DNA of 64,000 nucleotides from Lepraria neglecta (taxonomy: Eukaryota > Ascomycota > Lecanoromycetes > Lecanorales > Stereocaulaceae): positions 1,922,001-1,986,000 of the forward strand of contig CM065652.1 of NCBI GenBank assembly GCA_033220425.1, in the 5' to 3' direction. Both the position numbers and the translations under genes were made by a program. Positions 33,433 to 44,934 of this stretch are shown piece after piece (position 1 is the first letter of the stretch; each line of letters opens with the position of its first letter). The notes below the pieces were generated by a model. The model was not told the origin of the DNA, did not search any database, and was given only the letters and a program-made list of their open reading frames with translations.

Positions 33433-35663
33433 AGTAGCGGATGCTCGCCCTCAAAGGGACAGGGTGACGTGGCTGGTAGGACAAATATGCGGATTGAAGA
33501 GGCACGGAGTGTCTGATGTTGTTGCAACTGAGTGGAAGCTAATCAGGTGCACAACTACAGAATATGGTCGTGGAGGACCGAGTGACATTTGGGTGCAATG
33601 CCGTGTAAAACGGCTTATTATTTAGCCTCTCAAAGCTTCGAGAGACCAGAATGAGTCAAGAAAGAGCTCTCAAATAAAAGCAATGCTTGGGCGTGAGCCC
33701 CATCGATAATGTGTTCGTGTAGCACGGTAAAGATCGGTGTGTGATGTTTTTGAGGATAATGATACTGTAAACTGTGGTGTGGTCCAGCAGATCTGTCAAG
33801 GCATAAGTGATCAGACACGATATTCAAAGTTAGAAACCTGGGTATTGACTAAAGTTGTATTGAGGAGGGAGGAGAGCTCAGAATAAGGAAGAAGGAACGA
33901 GAAGGGGCAGGTACGTACGTGGGGCAAGTGGGGTGAACGCTAAGTATTCCAAAAACACAAACAACTTTGAGCAGGCACCACCGTAAAATGTTTTATCTCA
34001 AGGAGGATAACATAGTGCTTGATAGGTTTGCACAAGCTGGAGAAACGATCTTCGAGTCTCTCGAGAGAGATGGAAACAACAATAATATGGAGAAGCAAAG
34101 GCAAACCCCGCCAAATCGAGTGACGTAAGCAGACCACGCGGGGAATTGTTGCGAAGTCTATGTTTATTTAGATGCCAATTGGTGGATCGGAGTGGAGGAG
34201 GTGGGAAGAGAGAGGATGGAGATCTGGGAGGGAGTTCTCCGCTTATGAATTAGAAGTATGACGGCACTAGTTTCAATTCGCTGTAAGACATTCATTCATT
34301 CATCGGGCAACTTCCTCATCAGGAAACGATTTCCAGCATGAATGTCCACAAGATTACACATAAATATATAAGGTCATGCAAAATCCACCCTTTTAAAACA
34401 TGGTCTCGCCAACGTCATTCCACCTCTATTTACTATTGAGGGACTGTGTCCCACGATCCGAAGCCAGGTTCAGAATATGCAGCCAAGATTGCTGAGCAGT
34501 GGTGCATCGGAGTGAATCATGAACCTGCGGTGCTTGCTTCGTAATGCTGAAACAGCCCATTCCCGAAGCCCGCTCGTGCCACAAGTGGTGACCACTGAGT
34601 ATCAGTCGATTGCGTGAACAGGAATGAGCGGTGAATTATCGTAGGTAAAAACAATCACCAGTGGCAAGCAAATCCGGTGCCACGAACTCCGGAACAGAGA
34701 AGGTTGTCACTTATAAGTTGTTCCACATGATACCAATGCCCTGTGATGAGAATGGCCCATACATTGTATATTAAAGAGCGGAGTTCATGTAAGCAAAAAA
34801 AGGTAGGAGCAGGGGCGTAAGGTGTCAAGGGTGGAGGCCAACAGATATGCTGCTCATGCTCTGATAGATTTGGAAAATATGATTGCCAGGCGTCAAGGAT
34901 CTAACAAAACGCATGAAGCGGTGATGTTGTACCTCCATGGGTCTGTGGCCATGATTTGGACCAACAATAGCCCCACATCACCCACTTCCAATCTAATCTT
35001 GGCTTCATGTTTCCGAAAAGCTGACGAATGAAGGGGACTTCCCCAGAAGACTATTCACTTTTGACTGGTCATAAATCGTTATTCCGGTCATCATTTGAGG
35101 TGTCTTACCCGAAACAGGGCATAAGAGCATATTATAGGAAATCATCAAACATCGAGTACACCACGACCAGGACTGGGATTGCTTCACTCACGAGCTCTAC
35201 TCCACTTTCTTGCCTTTTCATGCATCCGCAGTCCAAGATGCTAAAGGTCAAATTGCTATACTGTGATTGAGGAGGTTGGCACACAGCAAGGGAGCGTCTC
35301 GGATCGAGCGGCTATTATATGCTTAGGAGCGTAGCCGGTGTGGGCACAATGGCTGTCTGGTTGTTTTGGAAGTTGGATGTGTTGATTTTAGGGCTGGTCT
35401 GTACTTCATCAGCAGCTACCAATGACTAGTGCATCGAAAGTCTGTACAACGGGTGGCTCAGAAAGTCGCAAAGGGACCAGGAACGGTTTGGGGTATTCAA
35501 GAAGCCTGATCAAGTCCGAGAAAATGAGAATGCATTGTGTAATAAGTAGCAAGGAGAAAAAGTTGTGAGAAGAGACATAATTGTAGAAAATTGAGCGCGA
35601 GAGTTTTGGGAGCAACATGTACACTCGCACCTGTCTGGGTATCGTATTTCGCCATATCATATA
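33433..35663. other. long intergenic region Argonaute-PSD1
   Basis: 2.2 kb holding the Argonaute promoter and PSD1 3' flank. Open frames are short and without domains. A CATTCATTCATTCAT run lies near 34290. I find no transposon ends or tRNA. Confidence 0.4.
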
Positions 35664-37393
35664 TTACGCATCTTCAACCCACCCGATAGCCTGGCCATAC
35701 TTCACCTTCTGGCCCTGCTCGACTTTCCATTGCCAACCACCCTTTCTCGTTCCACCTGCCCATCCCTCATCGAAGCTTTTGCGGCGACCCTTCGGGGCTT
35801 CGAAAACTAGAACAATGGAACTTCCAAGTTGGAAGCCTCCCATCTCTTCTCCTTTGCGCAACGCGTGACCGCCTAGAATCTTGCTTGCCTCTCCGTAAGT
35901 GGCCTCGGCGAATCCCGAGTACGGCTCCCCGCGATTTGCTGCTTCCTCAGCTGCTCTATCCGCAGCGGTATCGGTGGTTAGACTGTTTGTACGCAATTCG
36001 CGGTCAAAGTTTATCTTGATGGAGCCAACATTCGTCGCTCCCACGGGCGTGTAGCTGAAGAAACCCCATCGCCAGCGGCCGAGTAGTACCACTCTTTCAT
36101 TCAAAGTAAAAAGCCCAGGCAAGGTTCGTTGAAGATATGGTGAAACACTGTAGAGCTCGCCCGCGAAATGGCGGCGTTTCTCAACCACCCACGATGCCGG
36201 CGAATGAAATCGATGATAATCTCCAGGCGCAAGATAGAACACGATATAATAAAGAGCTGTTGGTACTTTGGGCGTCGATGAAAGCCAAGATTGTTTGCTT
36301 CCATCGCCCAAGGCAAGATCCGCACGTACTTCACTTTCAGATGAATGCTTCGGCTCCGTTGAGGCATCCATTGATGGAAACCCTTCTTGTGTGTGGGCTC
36401 CTGAGAAGAGGTTTGGCAAGGTGTAAGATATACCATTCATGGTAGCAAACGCTTCGTCAGCCTCGATGACGTCCTCGTCGCCGATCTTGGTGGAGGCTTG
36501 GTTCGGCTTTGGGACTTTATCTCCTGCCTTGGGCGTCCCCGGTGGTTCTGTGCCCAGGAGAGCGTCCAGGCTATAGGTCATGCCTTTGACTTGCTCTACC
36601 TCACCATGCTCAATCATCCCGTATTGCAGGACTCGACCGTCAGCCGGGGATAACAGAGCACCGGCATTAGGATCGATTGGGCGTACACCAGGTTTCAGAG
36701 TACGGTAGAAGAAGGAAGCGAGGTTCCTATACTGGTGGAGATCAGGTTCGGCAACTTCAGATAGGCTTGAACATGGGTATTAGTCAATGCATCTGCAAAA
36801 ATGTTACTGTTGCTCACTTGACCCCAAAAATCCACGAGTACAGCCTAAATCCCGGCACGCGCAGGTAGTACGGAATTTCAAGCTCATTGAACCGTCCCCA
36901 TACTCTTGAGACTGCCTTCAAAGGAAGAGTTGACATGACCTTTACCTGCCTAGCCAACCAATTAGCTTCAATGTCTGCATGGAGTCTAATGTTCTCTCTA
37001 CCAAGGACCACTTGGACGTATGCGTTTCCTCTTCATAGGCTTCCCCTTTTTCTCCCCATTATCATGATGCTCCTCCTCGGCGTTTAGATCTTCCTCCTCC
37101 TGTTGATGCTTCTGCTTTTCTCGTTGTCGTACTCTGTAGAATTGCACGGCTCCGAGGAAGCCTATACCCAGGCCAACGGGGATTGGTTTCCATTGGACCT
37201 TGGTGTTTCGAAGAGCGGTCCGCAATCTTGTCCCAAAAGGTCCTCTATCTTGACGCCGCTCCTGCCTCGCTCGTGCGGATATCGAGAAACGCGCCGTGGA
37301 CTGTGCTCGCTGGCAGAAGAGACATGTCCAATCACTGACTTGGGGCGGGGACCGGTGATTCCTGCGACTTAGGCTCTGTCTTGCCAGCGACAT
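35664..37393 (-). CDS. PSD1: phosphatidylserine decarboxylase, mitochondrial type
   Basis: Exons 37393-37002, 36949-36818 and 36765-35664 encode 541 aa. The N terminus is Arg/Ser-rich without acids (SLARQSLSRRNHRSPP), a mitochondrial targeting signal, followed by a membrane segment (IPVGLGIGFLGAVQFY). The first junction gives SGPWQVKVMSTLPLKAVSRV. Catalytic Asp lies in LLSPADGRVLQYG and His in LAPGDYHRFHSP. The self-cleavage site is FQLGSSIVLVFEAP, with LGSS in place of the more usual LGST; cleavage before the second Ser would create the pyruvoyl group. The enzyme makes phosphatidylethanolamine at the inner membrane. It diverges from the ubiquitin-domain gene across 269 bp. Confidence 0.96.
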
Positions 37394-37662
37394 ATTCTAG
37401 TCCTGCCAAAATGCCAGCATGAAAAAGCAATTCCCAAGACCTCAATATAGCCTCCGCCAAGCATTTTTAACGCCGGTATCCGGCAAACCTTCCCTCCGGC
37501 CGATAATGTAGGTAATGTAGGGTTAGGGCTGGTTCCAGACTCGTTTGAGCCAGATGTTAAGAAGTCCAAAGAGCTCTACGAACATTACCGGTGATTCCCC
37601 TTACAGGTCCTGCAATTCTCGCGTCTGGAGGCCTTTTGCTAAAAGTGATTACCGGCGGGACC
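37394..37662. promoter_or_regulatory. short divergent promoter
   Basis: 269 bp separate the starts of PSD1 (minus) and the ubiquitin-domain gene (plus), so they probably share a nucleosome-free region. No clear TATA box. Confidence 0.5.
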
Positions 37663-40097
37663 ATGGAAAAGACTCAAATCGACCTCATTATCCTCTCACC
37701 GTCCGCAGAGGTCAACAAACTTACATTCCCAGCTATATCCACAGGTACAACGATTGGCGAATTGAGAGACAAAATATCTGCTGCAGCTGCAACCCATCCT
37801 GCTTCGGCGCGGCAACGCTTGATCTACCGTGGCCATGCCCTAGTTGATGCGAAGAAGACCTTGAAAGAGATATTCACCCAAGAGATTGTTTGTTTGCAAC
37901 ATTTTAACATAACTTGCTGTAGGAGCTAACAAATGCGCAGATAGATAGCTCTGATACCCTTTCTCTTCATCTGGTGTTGCCCCCAGACACAGCTACTCAG
38001 CCATCAAGGTCGTCGACACCCGCCAGCGTTCCTGGCCCGGGACCGCGCAGCCATACCCCACAGCATGTGCATAGAAGCCCAGACGTTGGTGCAAGTCCAC
38101 AAAACGCCCAGCAGAATACCAACCACATAAACGCAACACAAGGACATGCCGGCCAAGGCAATAGGCTACCTATGCCACAGCCTCCTACACCATTCCAAGG
38201 GCAGCACGCTCATGCCCATCATCACGGCCACGTCCATGCGCATGGTGGCCTTCCCCCTGCTCAATTCCCTCCACAACTACAACAAGCCTTTGCTCAATTC
38301 CATGCTGTCAACCAACAACACGCAGCCCAACTTGCGGCCATTGGAAACAATCCTGTCCTTGGGGGAGTGCAATTTGATCAAGCTCAAGCGCAGCCCTTTC
38401 AGCAACCAGGATTTGCCCAGCCTTCGCTCCAACAAATTATAGCGCAGCAGCAACAAGCGAGAGCAGCTGCTGGACAACAGGGGACACATATTTGGCCACC
38501 TAATACTCCACAACAGCCTACACCAACCAATACTCCTCCCCCATCCTCCCAAGGTGGCATTCCAAATGCACGAAACAATGCTCAGATCCCACCTTCGTAT
38601 CCGTCTCCGGCTCCGGCTCCCGGGAATACCAACACAGTTGTTCGCGAAAATATTGGACCGAACGGAGAGAGATGGCAAACGATCATCCAGACTGGTCCAA
38701 TAAACATCAATCCTAACAACGTATTTCAAAATCACGGCGCTGCATTCGCTAATTCGCTACATGCTGGTACTGGTGTCCCCCGAAATCCATCGCCTGGAAA
38801 CCAGGGGACCCATCAACCTCCAAGTGCAGTCAGAGATCATCTTGGCCACAATGTGGGACTTGTACAGCTTCACTCAAACTTAGCAGCGATAGAAGCTGCT
38901 ATGGTTGGAGGCAACCCACTTCCCGTGTCGGTTTTCGATCAAGCTCGCGAAACACTCCGTAGTATACCAGAGGTGCCAGAGGAAGCCCAGATACTCGCAC
39001 AAAGACGTATTGATAATCTCACAGAGCGCGCGGACTACTTGCGCAGAAATCAGCCGGATAATTTCGTCAGCGAAGCTCACGAACGAGCGGCCACGCAAAG
39101 AGGAACTCAAGGAGCTGAGTCATCTGCAGTATATGTACTTTCCTCGCCTAGCGGACCACAAGCTCTATTAGTCTCGCCATCAGGCTTATACACAGCTCCG
39201 TGGCAATTTCCAGCACTTGGTGCTATCATTCCCCAGTCATTCATCAACCAACCTGCCAATTTCACTACGCAAATCCAGCCCACCACTCCGAACACTCTTG
39301 TACACAGACACAACGCTCATACGGATGCCGCTCAGCCCGCACACATGCAACAACAAGCGCCACAACCGGCTGATCCTGCTCAAGTAGCACAGGCCCAACA
39401 GCAACAGCAGGCCAATCAAGTGCGAGATCTAGCCCGCATACTTCTCCCGCTTGGTGGACATCTCTGGCTATTCATACGTCTATTTGGCTTTGTCTACTTC
39501 TTCACTGCAGGCGCAGGATGGCGCCGCACGATTCTCCTGGGGCTCATCGCCACTCTAGTCTTCGTTGCTCAGACGGGCATATTCCGACCCATTGTCCAAG
39601 GAATGTGGGATCCGATCAGAAGACACGCCGAAGGCCTAGTTCCTCTAGCAGGCAACGAGCAACCTCGTGTGGGCGCTGCTGGAGCTCGTGATCATGCTAA
39701 TGCCCCAGGCACGCACCCTGCGAACCGTGATCCTGCACCCCAGGACGCCGCCGAAAGACTCCTGCGAGAAAGAGAGCGTCAGGATGGGAACATTTTGCGC
39801 CAGAGCATCCGCCGAGTTGAACGAGCAATTGCGTTGTTTGTTGCGAGCTTAGTTCCTGGTGTTGGTGAACGACACATTGCAGCCAGAGAAGCAGCTGAGG
39901 CAGCGAGGCAGGCTGAAATTAGGGAGAGGCAAGAACAGGCGCAACGGGAGGAAGAAGAAGCGAGGCAGAGACAAGAAGGGAATGCGCCGGAGATCGCTGG
40001 TGCGGAGGGGAGCGATGGGGCAGCAGGTGCAAGTGTAGAAGCCGCCGCTGCAGCTGGGCAAGAACAGGCTGCTCAGCCACCGTTGGTGGAGGTTTGA
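37663..40097 (+). CDS. Herp/Usa1-like ubiquitin-domain membrane protein
   Basis: Exons 37663-37887 and 37941-40097 encode 793 aa. Residues about 5-90 form a ubiquitin-like fold (KLTFPAISTGTTIGELRDKI, then RQRLIYRGHALVDAKKTLKE; the junction gives FTQEIIDSSDTLSLHLVLPP). A long Pro/Gln/His-rich linker follows. Then come two closely spaced hydrophobic helices, HLWLFIRLFGFVYFFTAG and ILLGLIATLVFVAQTGIF, in the arrangement of Herp/Usa1. The protein ends in a Gln/Glu/Arg coiled coil (EAARQAEIRERQEQAQREEE) and an Ala-rich tail. Herp and yeast Usa1 scaffold Hrd1 in ER-associated degradation; that role is inferred from architecture. Confidence 0.85.
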
Positions 40098-40457
40098 AAA
40101 CCGTTGCATTGAGTACTCATAATAAATAATGATATTGAATGAAAACTCAACCGCTGACACGACAATGCTATAAAATGTCTTCAACCCTAAGAACCTTGGA
40201 GAGTGAAAGCGGTTCAAAGCCCCAATTTTTGTTCCAACGCACTGACCTTACACAAAAGTCAACGGAATCTAGCTATGAAGTATTGGAAAATGTGTGTGAA
40301 GATACCTTAATCCAAAGCAAACGAACGGGGACGCACCTCCTGTTCTCACCTTGCGAGTTTGCTTTGTTTGCAAGCAAACTCGTAAGGAAATTTACCCGCG
40401 CCGAAATCATATCTTCCTTCACAACACCCTCAAACTCACAGCAATCGTCGAACAGAA
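40098..40457. other. spacer upstream of Cas1-like pseudogene
   Basis: 360 bp. Contains the 16-bp-arm inverted repeat and an open frame without domain. No other feature seen. Confidence 0.45.
40349..40387. repeat. inverted repeat, 16-bp arms
   Basis: The left arm at 40349-40364 and right arm at 40372-40387 pair with one mismatch around a 7-nt loop (core CGAGTTTGCTT / AAGCAAACTCG). It lies between the ubiquitin-domain gene and the broken acyltransferase. It could be a hairpin, a binding site for a dimer, or a footprint. Confidence 0.65.
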
Positions 40458-43200
40458 ATGCGATCCCGTCGATCTGCGTCATTGCAAGAGCTCGTTGACC
40501 GGCTTTGCCTGTCACTCTTCCTTGCCACGCTCGGACTAGTTATATATCGTCACTTCTGGCGAAGCAGGATGCATTGCATTCTTTAATACTGTTAGGAGTC
40601 CTTCTCTGATCCAAGCTTACCTGATATGTGGATGGACATGATCGCAAAAAGTGTGATGCACTACTGTCTCATGGCTAATGGCTCGACGCTGCCCACCAGA
40701 ACTGGCAACCTCTAGGATGGATGATGCATGACTACAATGCAAAAGACCTCGCCACATGCCTGCAGAATCGGAAGCTCGTCTTCATTGGAGACTCCTCTAC
40801 AAGACAAATCTTCTGGGCCACTGGCAAAAAGCTCGGGTTACACGACGAAGGCAGAGAGAAACATACGACCTTCTCCTTCGGCGCGAAAGGGGCCTCCATC
40901 GAGTTCATTTGGAATCCGTACCTCAACTCAACACACCTTCATCGAGAATTGACAGCAGCTTCCATTCCCATGGACGGAGTGAGCACGGTTCGCACTACGA
41001 CGGCTTTGCTGATTGGAGGAGGGCTATGGCACGATCGCTACCTCGAAGAAGCGTCATTCCTCGAGCGGTTCAAGCACTCTGTCAACGCCATCTCTGAGTC
41101 TACGAGCTTGCAGGGTGCAAAGAACTCTGGAGGGGCCCTCAGAAGATACAGCTTTGGCCCTCTAATGAGGGTTTGCTTGTGCTACTAGCTCCGGTTCCTG
41201 TACCACTTTATTACGCACTGTTGCCAGAGCGTGCCAAAACCATTACGCCTACGAAGGTTGATGCTTTGAATCTCTACTTGTACCAGCAATGGCCATCGGC
41301 AATGTCACCGTCCCTTGGATCTTCTCGTCGACGACAGCCCTAGACCCCGCCCCGTATCAGACAGATAGGTTGCACTTCGATGAGACCGCTGCTTCGCAAA
41401 TGTCTGATGTACTTCTGAACTTGAGATGCAATGCAGTGGTCAGGGGAGCCAGTGTGAAAGGCTATCCAATGGACAAGACTTGCTGCAACAGCTATGACCA
41501 GCCGAGCTGGACCCAGGCAGCCATTTTGAACGCTTCTATATTCCTATCTCCCATCCTCGTTCTGATAACCTCCAGAGACTCAAACCGGCTTACGTTCCTT
41601 CCTCGCAGGATCAGTCATGCAATCACAGTATATGGCATTGGCGAGTTGCTACTGTTATTATGCAGATCGTATACAGCTGTTCAACAAGGTCCAGAAGCAG
41701 TATAATACCACAGAATTCTCATTGCTATTTGTGTTCACTCTAAAGCTTGGAGTTCTCTCCATACGACATTCTACAACTGGACCCTTGCAAAAGACACCTC
41801 ATTCATCAATACAACAGGTACCAGACGAACCCTACTTGTCAAGACACCAGACAGATGAATGGAAAGGCTGGATGCAAATTATTATTCTGATTTATCCCTA
41901 CACTGGAGCTTCTAAGGTACTCTGGGTCTACGAAATCATCCGACTCCTGGTTGCTTCTTACATATTCCTGAGCGGCTTTGGCCACACCATCTCCTTCTAT
42001 AGGAAAGCCGACTACTCCCTCCGTCGATGCGCTGCAGTCTTGATACGCCTCAACTTGCTCAGCTGCGTCCTCCTGTATGTGATGAAAACGAACTATCTCT
42101 TCTACTACTTTGCTCCACTGATCAGCTTCTGGTATATGGTGATCTACTTGACCATAGCTATTGGACGCTCGAGGAATGAATCCATCAACTTCTTGTTAGC
42201 CAAGACATTGATCTCGGGTGTCGGGGTCAACGCATTGATTAGAACACCGGGACTTTTCGAAGCGCTCTTCTACTTCCTTGAGAAGACTTGCAACATACAC
42301 TGGGACGTCTCTGAATGGCGTTTTCGCCTGCAGCTCGACAGCTACATTGTCTACGCTGGCATACTGTGCGGCATAGCCTTCGTTTACTTGAGTGATGCGC
42401 TTCGCTCAGACCCACACGAATACAAAGTCTTTGGCAGATTTCGAGTGCACAGTTCAGTCCAGCGGGTCGTCAGGGAGATCCGCATAGTGAGTGTAGTGCT
42501 CGCAGTGGCAACTCCGTTCCTCTACTTCTTGTTCGCCCGCGCTTCACCCAAAAAGTTCGTCTACAACACTTTCTTCCCTGGTATATCATGGATGCCAATC
42601 CTTGCTTTTGTGATACTCCGGAATGTCAACCGGCACGCAAGGAACTTTTACTCCTCCATCTTCGCCTGGGTGGGCCGGCACTCTCTTGAGACGTTCACAT
42701 TACAGTTCCATATCTGGCTCGTAGCCGACACTAAGGGCTTGTTGGCCTTAGGTGTTTTCGAACCGATGACAGGAGGTGCCAATGGTGGAAGAATAGTAGA
42801 TTTTGTGGTATTGTCAATCATCTTCCTGTGGGTGTGTTGGCATGTAGCGACAGCTACGCAGACTTTGACGAACTGGATTATTGATCCAAGCGAAGGGAGG
42901 GAGGATGTTCGGATCGATGAGAATGTGAACGCCGAGGCTGAAGGGTTGCCGAGAACGAGGAGCAATGAGGACGTGAGAGAGGGCCACAATCAGGGTCGCG
43001 CTGCGAACGGAGTCAGCGTTGGGGCGATGCGGTCCGCGAGCCTGTTGAAGAAGCTTGTCGCTGGAGATCTGAGGGTGAGACTCGCGCTGATTGTAGGAGT
43101 GATGTGGTTGTTGAACGTGGTAAGTCGACAAAAAGCGGACTTCTCCTCTGAAGTGTATTCATTGACGGGCTTTTCTAAACATACGCTTGATGGAACGTAG
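40458..43200 (+). pseudogene. broken Cas1-type 10-TM acyltransferase
   Basis: The order matches Cas1p-like proteins. First is a signal-anchor-like frame at 40458 (LCLSLFLATLGLVIYRHFW). A SGNH/PC-esterase part follows (KLVFIGDSSTRQIFW, FIWNPYLNSTHL, LLVLLAPVPVPLYYALLP, SDVLLNLRCNAV). Then comes the membrane acyltransferase domain (YADRIQLFNKVQKQY, HQTDEWKGWMQIIILIYPYT) to 43200. The pieces do not share one frame. A TAA interrupts the early KCDALLSHG/WLDA block near 40680, and the frame changes near 41130, 41285 and 41630. None has intron-sized spacing or splice sites that resolve it. The last 527 codons are open. Family role: O-acetylation of wall or capsule polysaccharide in the Golgi. Sequencing error is the alternative. 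Confidence 0.7.
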
Positions 43201-43527
43201 TTCAGAGGTCCAGCCATCGCTCAATCTTGTTGCTCCTCGGAATAGAGGTATCTGGGCATTGATAAAGGTCATATTTACTTTTGCTAGTCGCAAATATAGT
43301 TATAAGCTCAAACCATCTAAAGCTTTGAAACATGTCTAGCTCTATCGTCATGGCCTTGCAGCTCGTTCCTTCTATCGGTCATGTCACCATCATCAAACGC
43401 CTCGTCGCCCTGAAAATGCCTAATGCTGATATCAGAACCATGCTCTCAAAACGACTCCGCATCTTTGAACCCCCTAAACGCACGCAATCAGAGGACCGCA
43501 TCAAAAGCATAAGTAAATCAGATGAAC
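43201..43527. other. convergent 3' region
   Basis: 327 bp between the broken acyltransferase and the histidine phosphatase. A 81-codon plus frame here has no domain and overlaps the neighbouring gene's end; not called. Confidence 0.45.
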
Positions 43528-44612
43528 TCACCAGCCTCGCTCCTCCCCACCCTCCAAATGCGAGCAATCATCATTAACCACACAATCCCACCCCCCAAGC
43601 ACACCCCTTCCATTCTTCCATTTCACCTTCGGTATCCCCAACCTCTCGCCCACCGTCTCGTCCTCGGGTTGTTTGAGCGATCTCCGCTCAAACTTGCTAA
43701 TCCCACAAGTAAACGTCTTAAAATCGTCCTCAGTAATATCATCAGGCATCCTCCCCGTCAGCGCCCTCCCAATCGCAATCATAGACGCGGCATGCGTGCA
43801 TATGAGAATCGCCGTCCGTGGCCCAAGTGGATCTGCGCTTCCTGGTTTTACAGTAGTGGCGTCTTCGGCGTCGGCGTAGAGGATCGTGTGCTGGAGGGCG
43901 TAGGCGATGCGGTCGTGTAGTTGGGCGACTGATTCGCCGTTTGTGGAGGGGATTATGGAGGGTGCGTAGGTGAGGGAGTAGGCGGGGAAGAGGGATTGCA
44001 GGAGGGCTGGAGGGGCGGGGGAGGGGTGCGTGAAACGGGCTAAGCCGTACCATTCGCTATGAATTGATCAGCCCTTTGTATCTCCACCCTTCCAGTACGG
44101 TATGTACCCCAAGCCATTATCGCCCCTGATCTCATACCCGGTTTTCTTGATGAACGGATCTAGCGTCTGGAGACAGCGGTAGAACGGACTGCTGTATACG
44201 CGTGTGATGGGCGGGTCTTGGATCTTAGAGAGGGCAGTGGCTAGTTGTTCTGATTGGAGGACGCCATAGGCGGCGAGGGCTGGGTCGGATGCTATGCCCG
44301 TTGGACTGGGGATGTTGGTGGCATACTGAATGAGTTCAGAGTCAGCAATTCCCTATTAAGATGTTTCTGAGTCGAGAGGCATATCCGATGAGCCAGAGAG
44401 GGTTCCTGGCTCTCAAAAGAGGTCTCACGACCCAGAAAACACGATTGGGGGAATAGTAACAGAAAAGATGACGTACAGTGCCTGTTTGCGGGTCTAGGGT
44501 CCAATTGCCCCGGAACTGGCGGTCGTGTAAGAACCAGTCATCTAGAGGAGCACCAGGAAGAGTAAGGAGGACTTACTCCGTGCCTGGTCACGTAGATGGT
44601 GGTGACCACCAT
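43528..44612 (-). CDS. histidine phosphatase / phosphoglycerate-mutase-like protein
   Basis: Exons 44612-44577, 44515-44477, 44325-44108 and 44056-43528 encode 273 aa. The start MVVTTIYVTRHGFRGNWTLD, assembled across the first intron, holds the catalytic RHG. The core continues with ITRVYSSPFYRCLQTLDPF and a substrate-loop LGEWYGLARF. The second catalytic His is in ILICTHAASMIAIGRAL. This pattern resembles fungal proteins related to the tau55 (Tfc7) subunit of TFIIIC, which carry the same domain; without a longer C-terminal part I leave the name open. The second intron (151 nt) is long for this window. Divergent from LHS1 over 322 bp. Confidence 0.88.
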
Positions 44613-44934
44613 GCTCAGTAATGGACCCTTGTTTTGGTAGAAGGGGTTGTTTGGAAGTGAAGTTGCGGTTCGCGCAAGCTCGCCTCTTCTTGCCTCGCCT
44701 TGCAAGGCTGAGTTTTTGAGCGGAATTTGGAAATGCCACTCTGGCCAGAAGAATACGGCTTTTGATATTCGTGTCCACTGTTTTGTGTCATGTTCTGAAA
44801 CGCACCAGCTATATTTCCCATATCTTCTTTGTCTTAGGATCTTGTTTTGCTCTTCGTTGAACGAGGTGGACCTACTCCCAAACCTGAGAAACGCCTTTCC
44901 TTACCCCTAGCTCACTGTCCTTTCCTTTCCACAA
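44613..44934. promoter_or_regulatory. divergent promoter of phosphatase and LHS1
   Basis: 322 bp between two start codons. An LHS1-type chaperone would be expected to respond to the unfolded-protein response, but I see no certain UPR element. Confidence 0.45.

Noticed and set aside
43332-43577. 81-codon plus-strand frame
   Set aside because: Overlaps the 3' end of the histidine phosphatase gene and has no domain or promoter.
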